Assembly (NCBI GenBank): GCA_003156805.1
Contig: PMHV01000025.1
Location: 7,924-71,923 of the forward strand
Length of the DNA: 64,000 nt
Direction: 5' to 3'
Source: Acidobacteriaceae bacterium
Lineage (GTDB): Bacteria > Acidobacteriota > Terriglobia > Terriglobales > Acidobacteriaceae
Part shown: positions 25,901 through 34,463 of the stretch, in pieces
How the letters are laid out: the number at the start of each line of letters is the position of its first letter
Numbering within the stretch: the stretch's first letter is position 1
Made by a program: the position numbers and the translations under genes
Notes under the pieces: model-generated
The model's input: the letters and a program-made list of their open reading frames with translations, nothing else
Told to the model about the DNA's origin: nothing
Databases searched by the model: none

Positions 25901-27303
25901 CAATCATCGCCACCATTATTTTCGCGCTGGGGATCGTTGCCCTGTTCGCCCTCGACCGGGAAGTAAAACCCCGGAGCTCGAACGCCTTGTGGCTGCCCAT
26001 AATCTGGTTCGCGATTGCCGGATCGCGGCTTGTTTCCCAGTGGATAGATGCCTTCGCCGGAAAGATCAGCAGCGATGCCACCTACGACCCCAACTACTAT
26101 CTCGAGGGCAGCCCCATCGATCGCACCGTGCTCACTCTGTTGCTGGCCGCGGCATTGGTCGTGCTGGCGTGGAGAAGGAAGAGGCTTTGGACTGTGCTCC
26201 GCGTCAACGGGCCTATTTTGCTTTTCTTTTCTTACTGCGGGTTGAGCATCCTGTGGTCAGACTTTCCGGAAGTGGCGTTCAAGCGCTGGATCAAGGCAAT
26301 CGGCGATCTGGCGATGGTTTTGGTGGTGCTGACCGATCCCGATTGGTCGGCGGCGATCAAGCGGGTTCTGGCGCGGGCGAGTTTTCTGCTCATACCGCTG
26401 TCGGTTCTGTTCATTAAGTACTATCCCAGCCTGGGGCGCGGCTACCATCCCTGGGTCTGGACGCCGTATTACACCGGAGTCACCACCAACAAGAACGAAC
26501 TCGGCTATATTTGCCTGATCTTCGGCATCGCCTCGGTCTGGCGCTGGCTGCAGGCGTTCCGCCAGAAGCAGGAAAAGCGGAGAACGGCTGCCCTCGCCGC
26601 CTACAGCGTCCTGCTGGCCATGGTGCTGTGGCTTTTCTGGATGGCGCAGTCCTTGACTTCGCTGGCCTGTTTCTTGATGGCCAGCGGCTTGATGATCGCC
26701 ACCAGCCTGAGCCCGCGCGCCCGCCGGCCTTGGGCCGTGCATAGCATGGTAGGAGCGGTGCTGCTGGTTTCCTCGCTGGCTTTGTTTGGCGATGTAGGCG
26801 GACTTCTGCAAGCCCTGGGGCGCGATCCCACGCTCACCGGCCGCACCGAGATTTGGAATGTGGTGCTCGGCCTGACCGGCAATTCCTGGATTGGGACCGG
26901 ATATGAGAGCTTCTGGCTGGGGGCGCGCCTGGAAAGGATCTGGAGTCTCTATTGGTGGCATCCCCGGCAGGCCCACAACGGCTACATCGAGATATTCCTG
27001 AACCTGGGATGGGTCGGCGTAACTCTGCTGGCCTTCTTGCTCATCATGGGCTACCGCAACGTGGTGGCGGGTTTGCGCCGGAACCCCGATACCGGGCCTT
27101 TGCGCCTGGCTTACTTTGTCGCCGCTCTGGCCTTCAACTGCACGGAAGCTGCCTTTAAGATGATGCATCCTGTCTGGCTCGTCTTTCTGCTGGCCGTGGC
27201 GGCGGTTCCAGCGAACCCGCGAACCGTCGCCAAGAAAACCAAGGCTGCCGTGGCGTTCCACAGTTTCGCGCGCGAACCGGTGCCGTCGCTGGAGGAATCG
27301 TGA
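25897..27303 (+). CDS. O-antigen ligase/Wzy-type polymerase membrane protein
   Basis: A 468-aa polytopic inner-membrane protein with about ten hydrophobic segments (for example IIATIIFALGIVALFAL, VLTLLLAAALVVLAW, ASFLLIPLSVLFIKYY, LLAMVLWLFWMAQSLTSLACFLMASG). It has a large periplasmic loop carrying GRTEIWNVVLGLTGNSWIGTGYESFW and HNGYIEIFLNLGWVGV, the Wzy_C/ligase signature. It would polymerise lipid-linked repeat units at the periplasmic face, or ligate the polymer. The start overlaps the AsnB-like stop by 4 bp and the end overlaps Wzx by GTGA. Confidence 0.88.
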   Translation: MTIIATIIFALGIVALFALDREVKPRSSNALWLPIIWFAIAGSRLVSQWIDAFAGKISSDATYDPNYYLEGSPIDRTVLTLLLAAALVVLAWRRKRLWTVLRVNGPILLFFSYCGLSILWSDFPEVAFKRWIKAIGDLAMVLVVLTDPDWSAAIKRVLARASFLLIPLSVLFIKYYPSLGRGYHPWVWTPYYTGVTTNKNELGYICLIFGIASVWRWLQAFRQKQEKRRTAALAAYSVLLAMVLWLFWMAQSLTSLACFLMASGLMIATSLSPRARRPWAVHSMVGAVLLVSSLALFGDVGGLLQALGRDPTLTGRTEIWNVVLGLTGNSWIGTGYESFWLGARLERIWSLYWWHPRQAHNGYIEIFLNLGWVGVTLLAFLLIMGYRNVVAGLRRNPDTGPLRLAYFVAALAFNCTEAAFKMMHPVWLVFLLAVAAVPANPRTVAKKTKAAVAFHSFAREPVPSLEES

Positions 27304-28919
27304 AGCCATTCGATGCCAGCGGCGCCTTTCGTCCGGGGATCGACGGCAGCGGAATGCGGCAGCTTGCCGTTCGTGGCGCCGCGTTTACCTTGCTTTCCGG
27401 GGGCGCCGGAATGGGCGTGCAACTGGTCGCCACTGTGGTGCTGGCCCGGCTGCTGACCCCGGCAGACTTCGGCGTGGTCGCCATGGTGACCACCTTCAGT
27501 CTGCTGCTGACCAACTTTGGCCTGAATGGTTTCACCGAGGCGATTCAGCAGCGGGAAGAGATCAACCATTCCCTGGTCAGCAACCTGTTCTGGATCAATG
27601 CCGGCGCCGGTCTGGCTCTGGCAGCTTTGTTCGCCGCCGCAGGCTCGCTGATGGCGCGGTTTTATGCCGACGCCAAAGTAGCACAGGTGGCGGCTGCGAT
27701 GTCGTCGACCATTTTCATTAACAGCCTTTCGGTCGAGCATCTGGCCCTGCTCAAACGAGCCATGCGATTTTCGGCGGTTTCCGCCAACGACATCTCCGCC
27801 CGCGCAATTTCGGTTGCCGTATCGATCGCGCTGGGCTGGGCAGGATGGGGCTACTGGGCTCTGGTCGCCGGCGCCATCGCGCTCCCGCTCAGCATTACTC
27901 TCGGAGCCTGGTGGCAGTGCCGATGGATTCCCGGGCTGCCCCGAAACGTGGCAGGCACGGGCGCGATGGTGCGCTTCGCGGTGCATGTGTATGGCCGCTT
28001 CAGCTTCAACTATTTCACCCGCAATCTGGACAATCTCCTGGTGGGATGGAGGTTCGGCCCTGTCGCTCTCGGTTTCTACAAAAAAGCGTACGACCTGTTT
28101 CTACTTTCTGCGGCCCAGATCTCGGCGCCTCTGACCTCGGTCGCGGTATCGGCGCTGAGCCGCTTTGATGGGCGCTCGGCGCAGTACCGGCGCCATTTGC
28201 TGAGCACGCTTTCGGTTCTGGCATTCGTGGGCATGGGACTGGGAGCCGGCCTCACGCTGGTGGGCAAAGACGTGATTCGCCTCGTGCTGGGGCCGGGCTG
28301 GGATACGGCGGGGCGGATCTTCATGTATTTCGGTCCCGGTATCGGAGTCATGCTTCTCTACTACACCCACGGCTGGATCCACCTCTCGATCGGGGAAGCT
28401 AGCCGCTGGTTCCGCTGGGTCGTGGTGGAGTTCGCCGTCACGGCCGCGCTTTTCTTGATTGGCTTGCACTGGGGGCCCGTGGGCGTCGCGGTGGCATGGA
28501 CCGCATCGTTTTGGATCCTGACCCTGCCGGGATTCTGGTATGCGGGAAAACCGATCGGGTTTGGCGTGGGTCCGGTGATCGCGGCAGTATGGAAGTTTAC
28601 CTTGGCTTCGCTGGTGGCGGGCGGCGCTGCCGCTGCGATCGTTCGCGCCACCTGGTCGTTCGCCCCCGCGGCAAGCGCGCTCCACGCTTTTACCCGCATC
28701 GCGGAAAACTCGTTGTTGTTTACCGTGTTGTATCTCGCGATGGTCGTTGCCTTGCACCGCGGGCTGGCGCCGCTGCGCCAGCTCCGGCGGCTGGTCGAGG
28801 AAATGATCCCGGGCCGTGGGCTCTTGCCCTCGTCGCCGGCGGCAGCCGCGAGTGGCGTCGCCGGTTTCGACAATGCGCTCGCGTCCAAGCCTGAAAATCG
28901 CGAACTGCTGATTCGCTGA
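27300..28919 (+). CDS. Wzx-type lipid-linked oligosaccharide flippase (MOP superfamily)
   Basis: A 539-aa protein with about twelve hydrophobic helices and the typical N-terminal run GAAFTLLSGGAGMGVQLVATVVLARLLTPADFGVVAMVTTF and LTNFGLNGFTEAIQQRE, seen in MOP-family polysaccharide exporters. It would flip undecaprenyl-linked repeat units to the periplasm for the Wzy protein encoded just upstream. GTG at 27300 overlaps Wzy by GTGA. Confidence 0.9.
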   Translation: MKPFDASGAFRPGIDGSGMRQLAVRGAAFTLLSGGAGMGVQLVATVVLARLLTPADFGVVAMVTTFSLLLTNFGLNGFTEAIQQREEINHSLVSNLFWINAGAGLALAALFAAAGSLMARFYADAKVAQVAAAMSSTIFINSLSVEHLALLKRAMRFSAVSANDISARAISVAVSIALGWAGWGYWALVAGAIALPLSITLGAWWQCRWIPGLPRNVAGTGAMVRFAVHVYGRFSFNYFTRNLDNLLVGWRFGPVALGFYKKAYDLFLLSAAQISAPLTSVAVSALSRFDGRSAQYRRHLLSTLSVLAFVGMGLGAGLTLVGKDVIRLVLGPGWDTAGRIFMYFGPGIGVMLLYYTHGWIHLSIGEASRWFRWVVVEFAVTAALFLIGLHWGPVGVAVAWTASFWILTLPGFWYAGKPIGFGVGPVIAAVWKFTLASLVAGGAAAAIVRATWSFAPAASALHAFTRIAENSLLFTVLYLAMVVALHRGLAPLRQLRRLVEEMIPGRGLLPSSPAAAASGVAGFDNALASKPENRELLIR

Positions 28920-28947
28920 AGGCAATTCGGGAAGCGTTACTTTAATC

Positions 28948-31683
28948 ATGCGTCTCGCCAAGAAAATACGCAACGTCCTCCGCATGCTGGTTCAGACCTA
29001 CGGAAGCAAGAAGATGAAGAGTTCTCTGTGGAACAGCGAGTTCGCGGGAGGCCGGTGGGATTGTCTCGACCAGACGGCGGGCGACTGCGTGTATCCATAC
29101 CTGGAGAAGTTCGCCCGCCAGGGGAGCATCCTGGATCTCGGGTGCGGGTCGGGCAGCATGGCGAACGAAATCTCCGCGGCCGCCTACGCGGACTACACCG
29201 GCGTGGATATTTCGCAGGTGGCAATCGACAAGGCCAAAACGAGGACGCAGCAGAATGGCCGCGCCAACATGAACCGCTATTTCCAGTCGGATATTTTCAG
29301 TTATGTGCCCAGCCAGCGCTTCGACGTCATCGCGTTCCGGGATTCCATCTACTACGTTCCCTGGGCGAAGATCCGGGCCATGCTGGATCGTTATGCCGCT
29401 CATCTGACGAGGGATGGAGTCTTCATCGTGAAGATGTGCGACGGAAACACCAGGTATAAGGCGATCATGGACACCATCGAGAACCACTTCAAAGTGGTGG
29501 AGAAGTATGTGGCCGAGCCCTCCGCCACGGCTGTGCTGGTCTTTCAGCCGGCGGCGAGTGAGGCGGGAAATGGTTCACGCGGGGAATTAGCATCGATCCC
29601 ATGCAAAGCGACGGTTTGCGGCGCCGAGGCCAAAACCAAAGTGCCAGTCACAATGAGACTCTTGAGTTCCGCCGAGTGCACCTTCGTGTCTAGATGGCTC
29701 ATCCATCCATTGGGTAAGCTCGTGATGAGGATTCATCAGATGCTTCCCCCCGGCATGAAATGCAAATGGTCGTTCTTGTCCGTTCTACTTCTGCCCTTGC
29801 TCCCGGCTGTGGCCGGCGCTCAGCTATGGTCGGGCATCATCGACCCCAGCCGCGCTGTAGATTGGTCGCACGCCGGGGCCACCATTACCAACCGCACTCA
29901 GACTTGTTCGACTCCCACGCTCAGCGCCGGCAGTGGCAGCACGATCGCGGGAAATAATGGGAAGTCCATTACCGCCGCCATCGCTGCCTGCCCCAGCGGG
30001 CAGGTCGTGATGCTTCCGGCCGGAACCTGGTACATCAATGGCATCGACTTTGCGGGCCATAACAACGTCACGCTGCGCGGTGCAGGACCGGATCAGACTT
30101 TTCTGATCGCTCTGGCGGGTGTGAATTGCGGCGGCATGGGCGGAAATATTTGCGCCTGGGACAACGTTGGGAATTGGTCGGGAGGAGCCGTTGCCTCGGC
30201 AAACTGGACTACAGGATACACGCAGGGGGCGACCTCGATCACGCTCAACGGGGTGAATGGCGGGTCACGCCTGCCTCTGCAGGTGGGAACACTTCTGGTG
30301 CTCGATCAACTCGACGATGCCACGGACAATGGCACCGTATACGAGTGCCAAACCCAGAACATTTGCGGCAACGACATTCCTGGAGGAGCGGGCCGCGCCG
30401 GTCGTGGCGAAGAACAGTTGGTTCAGGTCACCTCGGTCAGCGGGAGCGGCACCGGCCCGTTTACCGTGGGAATCAGCCCTGGCCTTTACATGCCAAACTG
30501 GAGATCGTCGCAGTCGCCGGGCGCGTGGTGGGCGGGATCGCAGCCCGCCACGGGCATGGGCATCGAGAATCTCTCTTTGGACAATACCGCCAGTTCGGCG
30601 GATGCGGGCATCTACTTCTTTAACTGTTACAACTGCTGGGTGAAAAACGTGCGCAGCCTGAATGGAAACCGGAATCACGTCTGGGTCTACCAGTCGGCCC
30701 ATGTGACGATACGCGACAGCTATTTTTATGGCACCCAGAACGCCGCCAGCGAAAGCTATGGGGTGGAGCAGTACATGGCCAGCGACGACCTCATCGAGAA
30801 CAATATTTTCCAGAAGATTACTGCCGGAACCTTGGCGCAATCCACCGAGGGCAGCGTGCAGGGTTACAACTATTCCGTCTACGACTACTATTCCGTGGTT
30901 GCCGACTGGATGATGGGAGCTCACTGGTTGCACGCCGAGGGTACCGACATGATGCTTTGGGAGGGCGATGAGGGTCCGGGGTTCATCGCCGACAACGTGC
31001 ACGGCACTCACCACTTTGGCACGTTGTTCCGCAACCAGTACACAGGATGGGAAACGGGCAAACTGCAGCAGACCATCCCCGTCGATCTCTACACCCATTC
31101 GCGCTATTTCAATGTGCTCGGCAATGTGCTGGGCACGCCCGGTTACCACACAAACTACAGTGACTGCTATGGCAGTTCTCCCTGCATCACGACTTCTGAC
31201 GGCAAGGGCGATGTCTCAATCTACACTCTGGGCTGGTGTGGAAATGAGGCCACGGGCACACGCAACAACGATGGCTGCGCCTCGGCCATGGTTTCCGATT
31301 CCATTACCGCTTCCACGCTGATGCGCTGGGGAAATTACGACACCGTCAACAAGGCCGCCCGCTGGGTAAGCTCGGAAGTGCCGAGCGGATTGAGTCTGTA
31401 TGCCAACGCAGTGCCGTCGGGTCAGAGTCTGCCCCCGTCGCTTTACCAGTCCGCCAAACCAAGTTGGTGGGGAACCATGCCTTGGCCGGCGGCCGGGCCG
31501 GATGTAACTGGCGGGTCCGATCCTACCGGACACGTCTACGCCAATCCCGCGCAAGCCTGCTACACAACCACCATGGGCGGAACTGCGGCGGGCACGGGGA
31601 GCGCCTTGTCGTTCAATGCCAACAATTGCTATGGAGGGAACCTGATCGCCCCTCCTACCAACCTGAAAAATACCGTTCACTGA
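28948..31683 (+). CDS. In-frame fusion: SAM methyltransferase plus secreted parallel beta-helix protein
   Basis: One uninterrupted 911-codon frame carries two unlike proteins. Residues 1-205 are a class I methyltransferase (ILDLGCGSGSM, residues 61-70; VDISQVAIDKAK; DVIAFRDSIYYV). Residues 206-265 are a linker of no recognised fold. From about 270 a classic signal peptide appears (MKCKWSFLSVLLLPLLPAVAGAQ), followed by a pectate-lyase-like right-handed beta-helix: VVMLPAGTWYINGIDFAGHNNVTLRGAG, then right-handed-helix turns rich in N, G and aromatic residues. A cytosolic enzyme upstream of a cleavable signal peptide makes no biological sense as one chain. The second gene probably starts internally (see 29740) and the methyltransferase has lost its stop codon. 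Confidence 0.7.
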   Translation: MRLAKKIRNVLRMLVQTYGSKKMKSSLWNSEFAGGRWDCLDQTAGDCVYPYLEKFARQGSILDLGCGSGSMANEISAAAYADYTGVDISQVAIDKAKTRTQQNGRANMNRYFQSDIFSYVPSQRFDVIAFRDSIYYVPWAKIRAMLDRYAAHLTRDGVFIVKMCDGNTRYKAIMDTIENHFKVVEKYVAEPSATAVLVFQPAASEAGNGSRGELASIPCKATVCGAEAKTKVPVTMRLLSSAECTFVSRWLIHPLGKLVMRIHQMLPPGMKCKWSFLSVLLLPLLPAVAGAQLWSGIIDPSRAVDWSHAGATITNRTQTCSTPTLSAGSGSTIAGNNGKSITAAIAACPSGQVVMLPAGTWYINGIDFAGHNNVTLRGAGPDQTFLIALAGVNCGGMGGNICAWDNVGNWSGGAVASANWTTGYTQGATSITLNGVNGGSRLPLQVGTLLVLDQLDDATDNGTVYECQTQNICGNDIPGGAGRAGRGEEQLVQVTSVSGSGTGPFTVGISPGLYMPNWRSSQSPGAWWAGSQPATGMGIENLSLDNTASSADAGIYFFNCYNCWVKNVRSLNGNRNHVWVYQSAHVTIRDSYFYGTQNAASESYGVEQYMASDDLIENNIFQKITAGTLAQSTEGSVQGYNYSVYDYYSVVADWMMGAHWLHAEGTDMMLWEGDEGPGFIADNVHGTHHFGTLFRNQYTGWETGKLQQTIPVDLYTHSRYFNVLGNVLGTPGYHTNYSDCYGSSPCITTSDGKGDVSIYTLGWCGNEATGTRNNDGCASAMVSDSITASTLMRWGNYDTVNKAARWVSSEVPSGLSLYANAVPSGQSLPPSLYQSAKPSWWGTMPWPAAGPDVTGGSDPTGHVYANPAQACYTTTMGGTAAGTGSALSFNANNCYGGNLIAPPTNLKNTVH
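29740..31683 (+). CDS. Probable separate gene: secreted pectate-lyase-like beta-helix protein (internal start)
   Basis: Alternative reading of the 3' part of the preceding frame. ATG at 29740 has TGAGGA (29725-29730) 9 bp upstream and is followed by MLPPGMKCKWSFLSVLLLPLLPAVAGA-Q, a complete signal peptide with an AGA-Q cleavage site; ATG 29755 is a second option. The mature part of about 620 residues is rich in Gly, Asn, Ser and Thr with beta-helix turns. It probably acts in the periplasm or outside the cell on the polysaccharide (lyase, hydrolase or epimerase-like). No catalytic residues could be named with confidence. Confidence 0.6.
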   Translation: MLPPGMKCKWSFLSVLLLPLLPAVAGAQLWSGIIDPSRAVDWSHAGATITNRTQTCSTPTLSAGSGSTIAGNNGKSITAAIAACPSGQVVMLPAGTWYINGIDFAGHNNVTLRGAGPDQTFLIALAGVNCGGMGGNICAWDNVGNWSGGAVASANWTTGYTQGATSITLNGVNGGSRLPLQVGTLLVLDQLDDATDNGTVYECQTQNICGNDIPGGAGRAGRGEEQLVQVTSVSGSGTGPFTVGISPGLYMPNWRSSQSPGAWWAGSQPATGMGIENLSLDNTASSADAGIYFFNCYNCWVKNVRSLNGNRNHVWVYQSAHVTIRDSYFYGTQNAASESYGVEQYMASDDLIENNIFQKITAGTLAQSTEGSVQGYNYSVYDYYSVVADWMMGAHWLHAEGTDMMLWEGDEGPGFIADNVHGTHHFGTLFRNQYTGWETGKLQQTIPVDLYTHSRYFNVLGNVLGTPGYHTNYSDCYGSSPCITTSDGKGDVSIYTLGWCGNEATGTRNNDGCASAMVSDSITASTLMRWGNYDTVNKAARWVSSEVPSGLSLYANAVPSGQSLPPSLYQSAKPSWWGTMPWPAAGPDVTGGSDPTGHVYANPAQACYTTTMGGTAAGTGSALSFNANNCYGGNLIAPPTNLKNTVH

Positions 31684-31687
31684 AACG

Positions 31688-31716
31688 TTCTCATTGCGGG
31701 GCCGAGAGGTTATACT
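31688..31716 (+). promoter_or_regulatory. Candidate sigma70-like promoter for the second half of the locus
   Basis: TTCTCA (31688-31693), a 17-bp spacer and TATACT (31711-31716) lie just after the beta-helix stop codon, in a 188-nt gap. The -10 matches five of six consensus bases and the -35 four of six. It would drive the genes from 31872 on. A GC-rich inverted repeat (ccgg-rich, about 31730-31760) lies in the leader. Confidence 0.4.
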
Positions 31717-31871
31717 GGCTGTACTTTCAGGGCCGGCAGTTGCGGCCGGTTGAGCCGGTAAGCTCGGACCTGGCTTACGAAAAAGATCCATGAGACTCGA
31801 TCCCTGGCACCCCCGCCGGGCAATTGTCTGCCGCTTCAACACTGACCGTCGCGCTTGCGGTCTCTATACCT

Positions 31872-33233
31872 ATGACGCAGTCTCTTGTCCAGTACTACCG
31901 GTGTCCGGAAGATTCTGTTTCGCTGGCGGTGGCCGGTCCACTTGCCAACAAGAGCGGATATTTCCGCTTCGGCGAAGACACCCTCTACGGCCGCTGTTGT
32001 GGAGCGCTGCCCGCCGCGTCTGCGCAAGACGCACTTCGGGATTTGCTGCCGGACGCGTTCGTCGAGAACGGGACTGTCCATCTGCCCTTCGATCTGAGCG
32101 AGGTCGTCGAAAATCTGCGCTGTGAGAAGTATGCCGAGGACTGGCGCCGGGGAAGCGCGAAGTCGGCGCTAGCCAGCTTGTATTACCTGCTGCGTCCAGC
32201 CTTGCCGGTCGGAGTCCGCAAGTGGATCCAAAGAACATACCTGCAGGGCTGGAATCGGCTCCCGTTTCCGCGCTGGCCGGTCGACCGTACGGTCGAGAAC
32301 GTTCTGGAGCGGGCTTTGATGTTATCGCTTCAGTCGCGGAACGAGGAGCCTATCCCCTTCCTCTGGTTCTGGCCGGACGCCGCGTCCGGTTGCGTCCTAA
32401 TGACTCACGACGTGGAAACCGCTGCCGGCCGAGACCAATGCCCCGCGCTGATGGACATGAATGACGCGTTCGGGATCAAAGCCTCGTTTCAGGTCATTCC
32501 CGAAGAACGCTATTCGGTGAGACCGGAATTTCTGAATTCGCTTCGCCGGCGCGGTTTCGAAGTAGTCATCCATGATCTGAATCATGACGGGCATCTGTTC
32601 CGCGACCGGGCGCAGTTTGAGCAGCGGGCCGCCAAGATCAACGCCTACGGCCGCGAATATGGGGCGTCCGGTTTCCGCGCGGGCGTGTTGTACCGCAACC
32701 AGCTCTGGTATGACGCTCTGGACTTTCAGTACGACATGTCCGTTCCCAACGTCGCCCATCTGGACCCGCAGCGCGGCGGCTGTTGCACCGTGATGCCTTA
32801 TTTTATCGGCGAGGTTCTGGAACTGCCCGTGACCACAACCCAGGACTACACTCTGTTTCACATTCTTAACGATTATTCGATCGCGCTGTGGAAGCGCCAG
32901 AGCGAGCTGATTCTGGAAAAGCACGGTCTGGTGAGCTTCGTGATTCATCCCGATTACATCCGGAGTTCTCAGGAGACAAACACCTACCGGGATCTGCTGG
33001 CTTATCTGGCGGAGTTGCGCGAGACGCAAAACGTTTGGGTTGCCACTCCGGGCGAGGTGAACCGGTGGTGGCGGCAGCGCGCCGAAATGAGAATCATCGA
33101 AGTCGACGGCGAATTACGCATCGAGGGCCAGGGCCAAGAACGAGCCTCCATTGCCTATGCGAGCGCTAAGGACGGCCGTTTGCTGATTTCGCACGCCGTC
33201 CCGGAAAACAAAACTCTCTCCCACCCGAGATGA
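31872..33233 (+). CDS. NodB-like polysaccharide deacetylase (second)
   Basis: A 453-aa protein; ATG at 31872 gives MTQSLVQYYRCPEDSVSLAV, preferred over the longer TTG-type start at 31824. The deacetylase half starts near residue 165: CVLMTHDVETAAG (H179-D180), FQVIPEERY, VVIHDLNHDGHLF (H234, H237), FRAGVLYRN and a C-terminal SFVIHPDY. The N-terminal 160 residues are not recognised. The protein lacks a signal peptide. It is distinct from the NodB-like protein at 16725, so the locus has at least two NodB enzymes and one ChbG enzyme. Confidence 0.8.
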   Translation: MTQSLVQYYRCPEDSVSLAVAGPLANKSGYFRFGEDTLYGRCCGALPAASAQDALRDLLPDAFVENGTVHLPFDLSEVVENLRCEKYAEDWRRGSAKSALASLYYLLRPALPVGVRKWIQRTYLQGWNRLPFPRWPVDRTVENVLERALMLSLQSRNEEPIPFLWFWPDAASGCVLMTHDVETAAGRDQCPALMDMNDAFGIKASFQVIPEERYSVRPEFLNSLRRRGFEVVIHDLNHDGHLFRDRAQFEQRAAKINAYGREYGASGFRAGVLYRNQLWYDALDFQYDMSVPNVAHLDPQRGGCCTVMPYFIGEVLELPVTTTQDYTLFHILNDYSIALWKRQSELILEKHGLVSFVIHPDYIRSSQETNTYRDLLAYLAELRETQNVWVATPGEVNRWWRQRAEMRIIEVDGELRIEGQGQERASIAYASAKDGRLLISHAVPENKTLSHPR

Positions 33234-33278
33234 GTGACTAGGTCTTGGCCCAGTCGCTGGAAACTCACAGAACAGAAT

Positions 33279-34463
33279 ATGCCAGAGTGTAACGTCGCAA
33301 TCATCGGCGCCGGTCCCTACGGCCTTGCCTGCGCGGGATACCTTAAGGCTGCAGGCCTCGAGACCCGTGTGTTTGGAGATCCCATGTCGTTCTGGGAGAG
33401 CCGGATGCCCGCAGGAATGTTTCTTCGCTCGTCCTGGGAAGCTTCCCACATCGCCGACCCCAACCGGGAGTTGACGCTGGATGCCTACCGTTCGGCTTCG
33501 GGCAACCATCTTGGCTCGCCCGTACCGCTTGATCGCTTCGTCGACTACGGGCTATGGTTTCAGCGCAAGCTCGTTCCCCACGTCGAGAGGCGCACAGTCA
33601 CCAGAATCGAAGCCAGCGGGCGCGGTTTTCAACTGGCTCTGGCTGACGGGGAAACTTTCCGCTGCCGGAGGGTGGTGGTTGCCGTCGGAATCGGCGCTTT
33701 TGCCTCGAGGCCATCGGAATTCGACAACATCCCTTCAGAGCTCGCCTCGCACTCGGCTGGGCACCGCGACTTGAGCCGGTTTCAAAAGAAACGCGTGGTG
33801 GTCATTGGAGGCGGGCAGAGCGCGCTGGAATCGGCGGCGCTGCTGCACGAGGCCGGCGCCGAGGTGGAAGTGATTGCAAGACAGCAGGCTCTGCGATGGG
33901 TGGGGCTGCACTCCTGGCTGCATCATCTGGGACCGATTTCAAAGTGTTTGTATTCCTCGCGCGACGTTGGGCCCGCGGGCGTGAGCCGGCTCGTATCGTT
34001 GCCCAGATTGTTCCGGAGATTTCCTCGCGGCTTCCAGGACCGAGCCAGCTACCGCTCGATTCGGCCGGCCGGATCGAGCTGGTTGCGTCCCCGGCTGGTG
34101 AATGTTCCCATCAGTTTGGGCCGTAAGGTCACTTCCGCCAGTGTGGCGGGAAGCCAACTGCGGCTGCACTTGGATGACGGAAGCGACAGGCTGGTCGATC
34201 ACGCGCTGCTCGCGACCGGCTTCCGCGTGGACGCCTCAAAGTATGGGTTCCTTTCGGCCCCGCTCAAATCACGATTAGAAACTGCGAACGGATACCCCGT
34301 GCTGAAGCAGGGTTTGGAGTCTTCCGTCCCAGGACTGCATTTTGCAGGCAGACCGGCAGCCTGGAGTTTTGGTCCGCTTCTGTGCTTTGTTTCTGGTACA
34401 GAGTTTGCAGCGAAGGAACTGATTCGCGTCGTCCGTAGAAATGGCACGCATCGAAATGACTAG
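33279..34463 (+). CDS. FAD/NAD(P)-binding monooxygenase-like flavoprotein
   Basis: A 394-aa two-dinucleotide-binding protein. An N-terminal FAD site (NVAIIGAGPYGLACAGYLKAAG) is followed by FWESRMPAGMFLRS and a second Rossmann site KRVVVIGGGQSALESAALLHEAGAEVEVIAR for NADPH, then LLATGFRVDASKY (the ATG motif). The layout matches class B flavin monooxygenases, including lysine/ornithine N-hydroxylases. It could hydroxylate an amine or oxidise a carrier-bound intermediate of the NRPS that follows. ATG at 33279 is the start right before the FAD motif. The substrate is not predictable. Confidence 0.8.
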   Translation: MPECNVAIIGAGPYGLACAGYLKAAGLETRVFGDPMSFWESRMPAGMFLRSSWEASHIADPNRELTLDAYRSASGNHLGSPVPLDRFVDYGLWFQRKLVPHVERRTVTRIEASGRGFQLALADGETFRCRRVVVAVGIGAFASRPSEFDNIPSELASHSAGHRDLSRFQKKRVVVIGGGQSALESAALLHEAGAEVEVIARQQALRWVGLHSWLHHLGPISKCLYSSRDVGPAGVSRLVSLPRLFRRFPRGFQDRASYRSIRPAGSSWLRPRLVNVPISLGRKVTSASVAGSQLRLHLDDGSDRLVDHALLATGFRVDASKYGFLSAPLKSRLETANGYPVLKQGLESSVPGLHFAGRPAAWSFGPLLCFVSGTEFAAKELIRVVRRNGTHRND

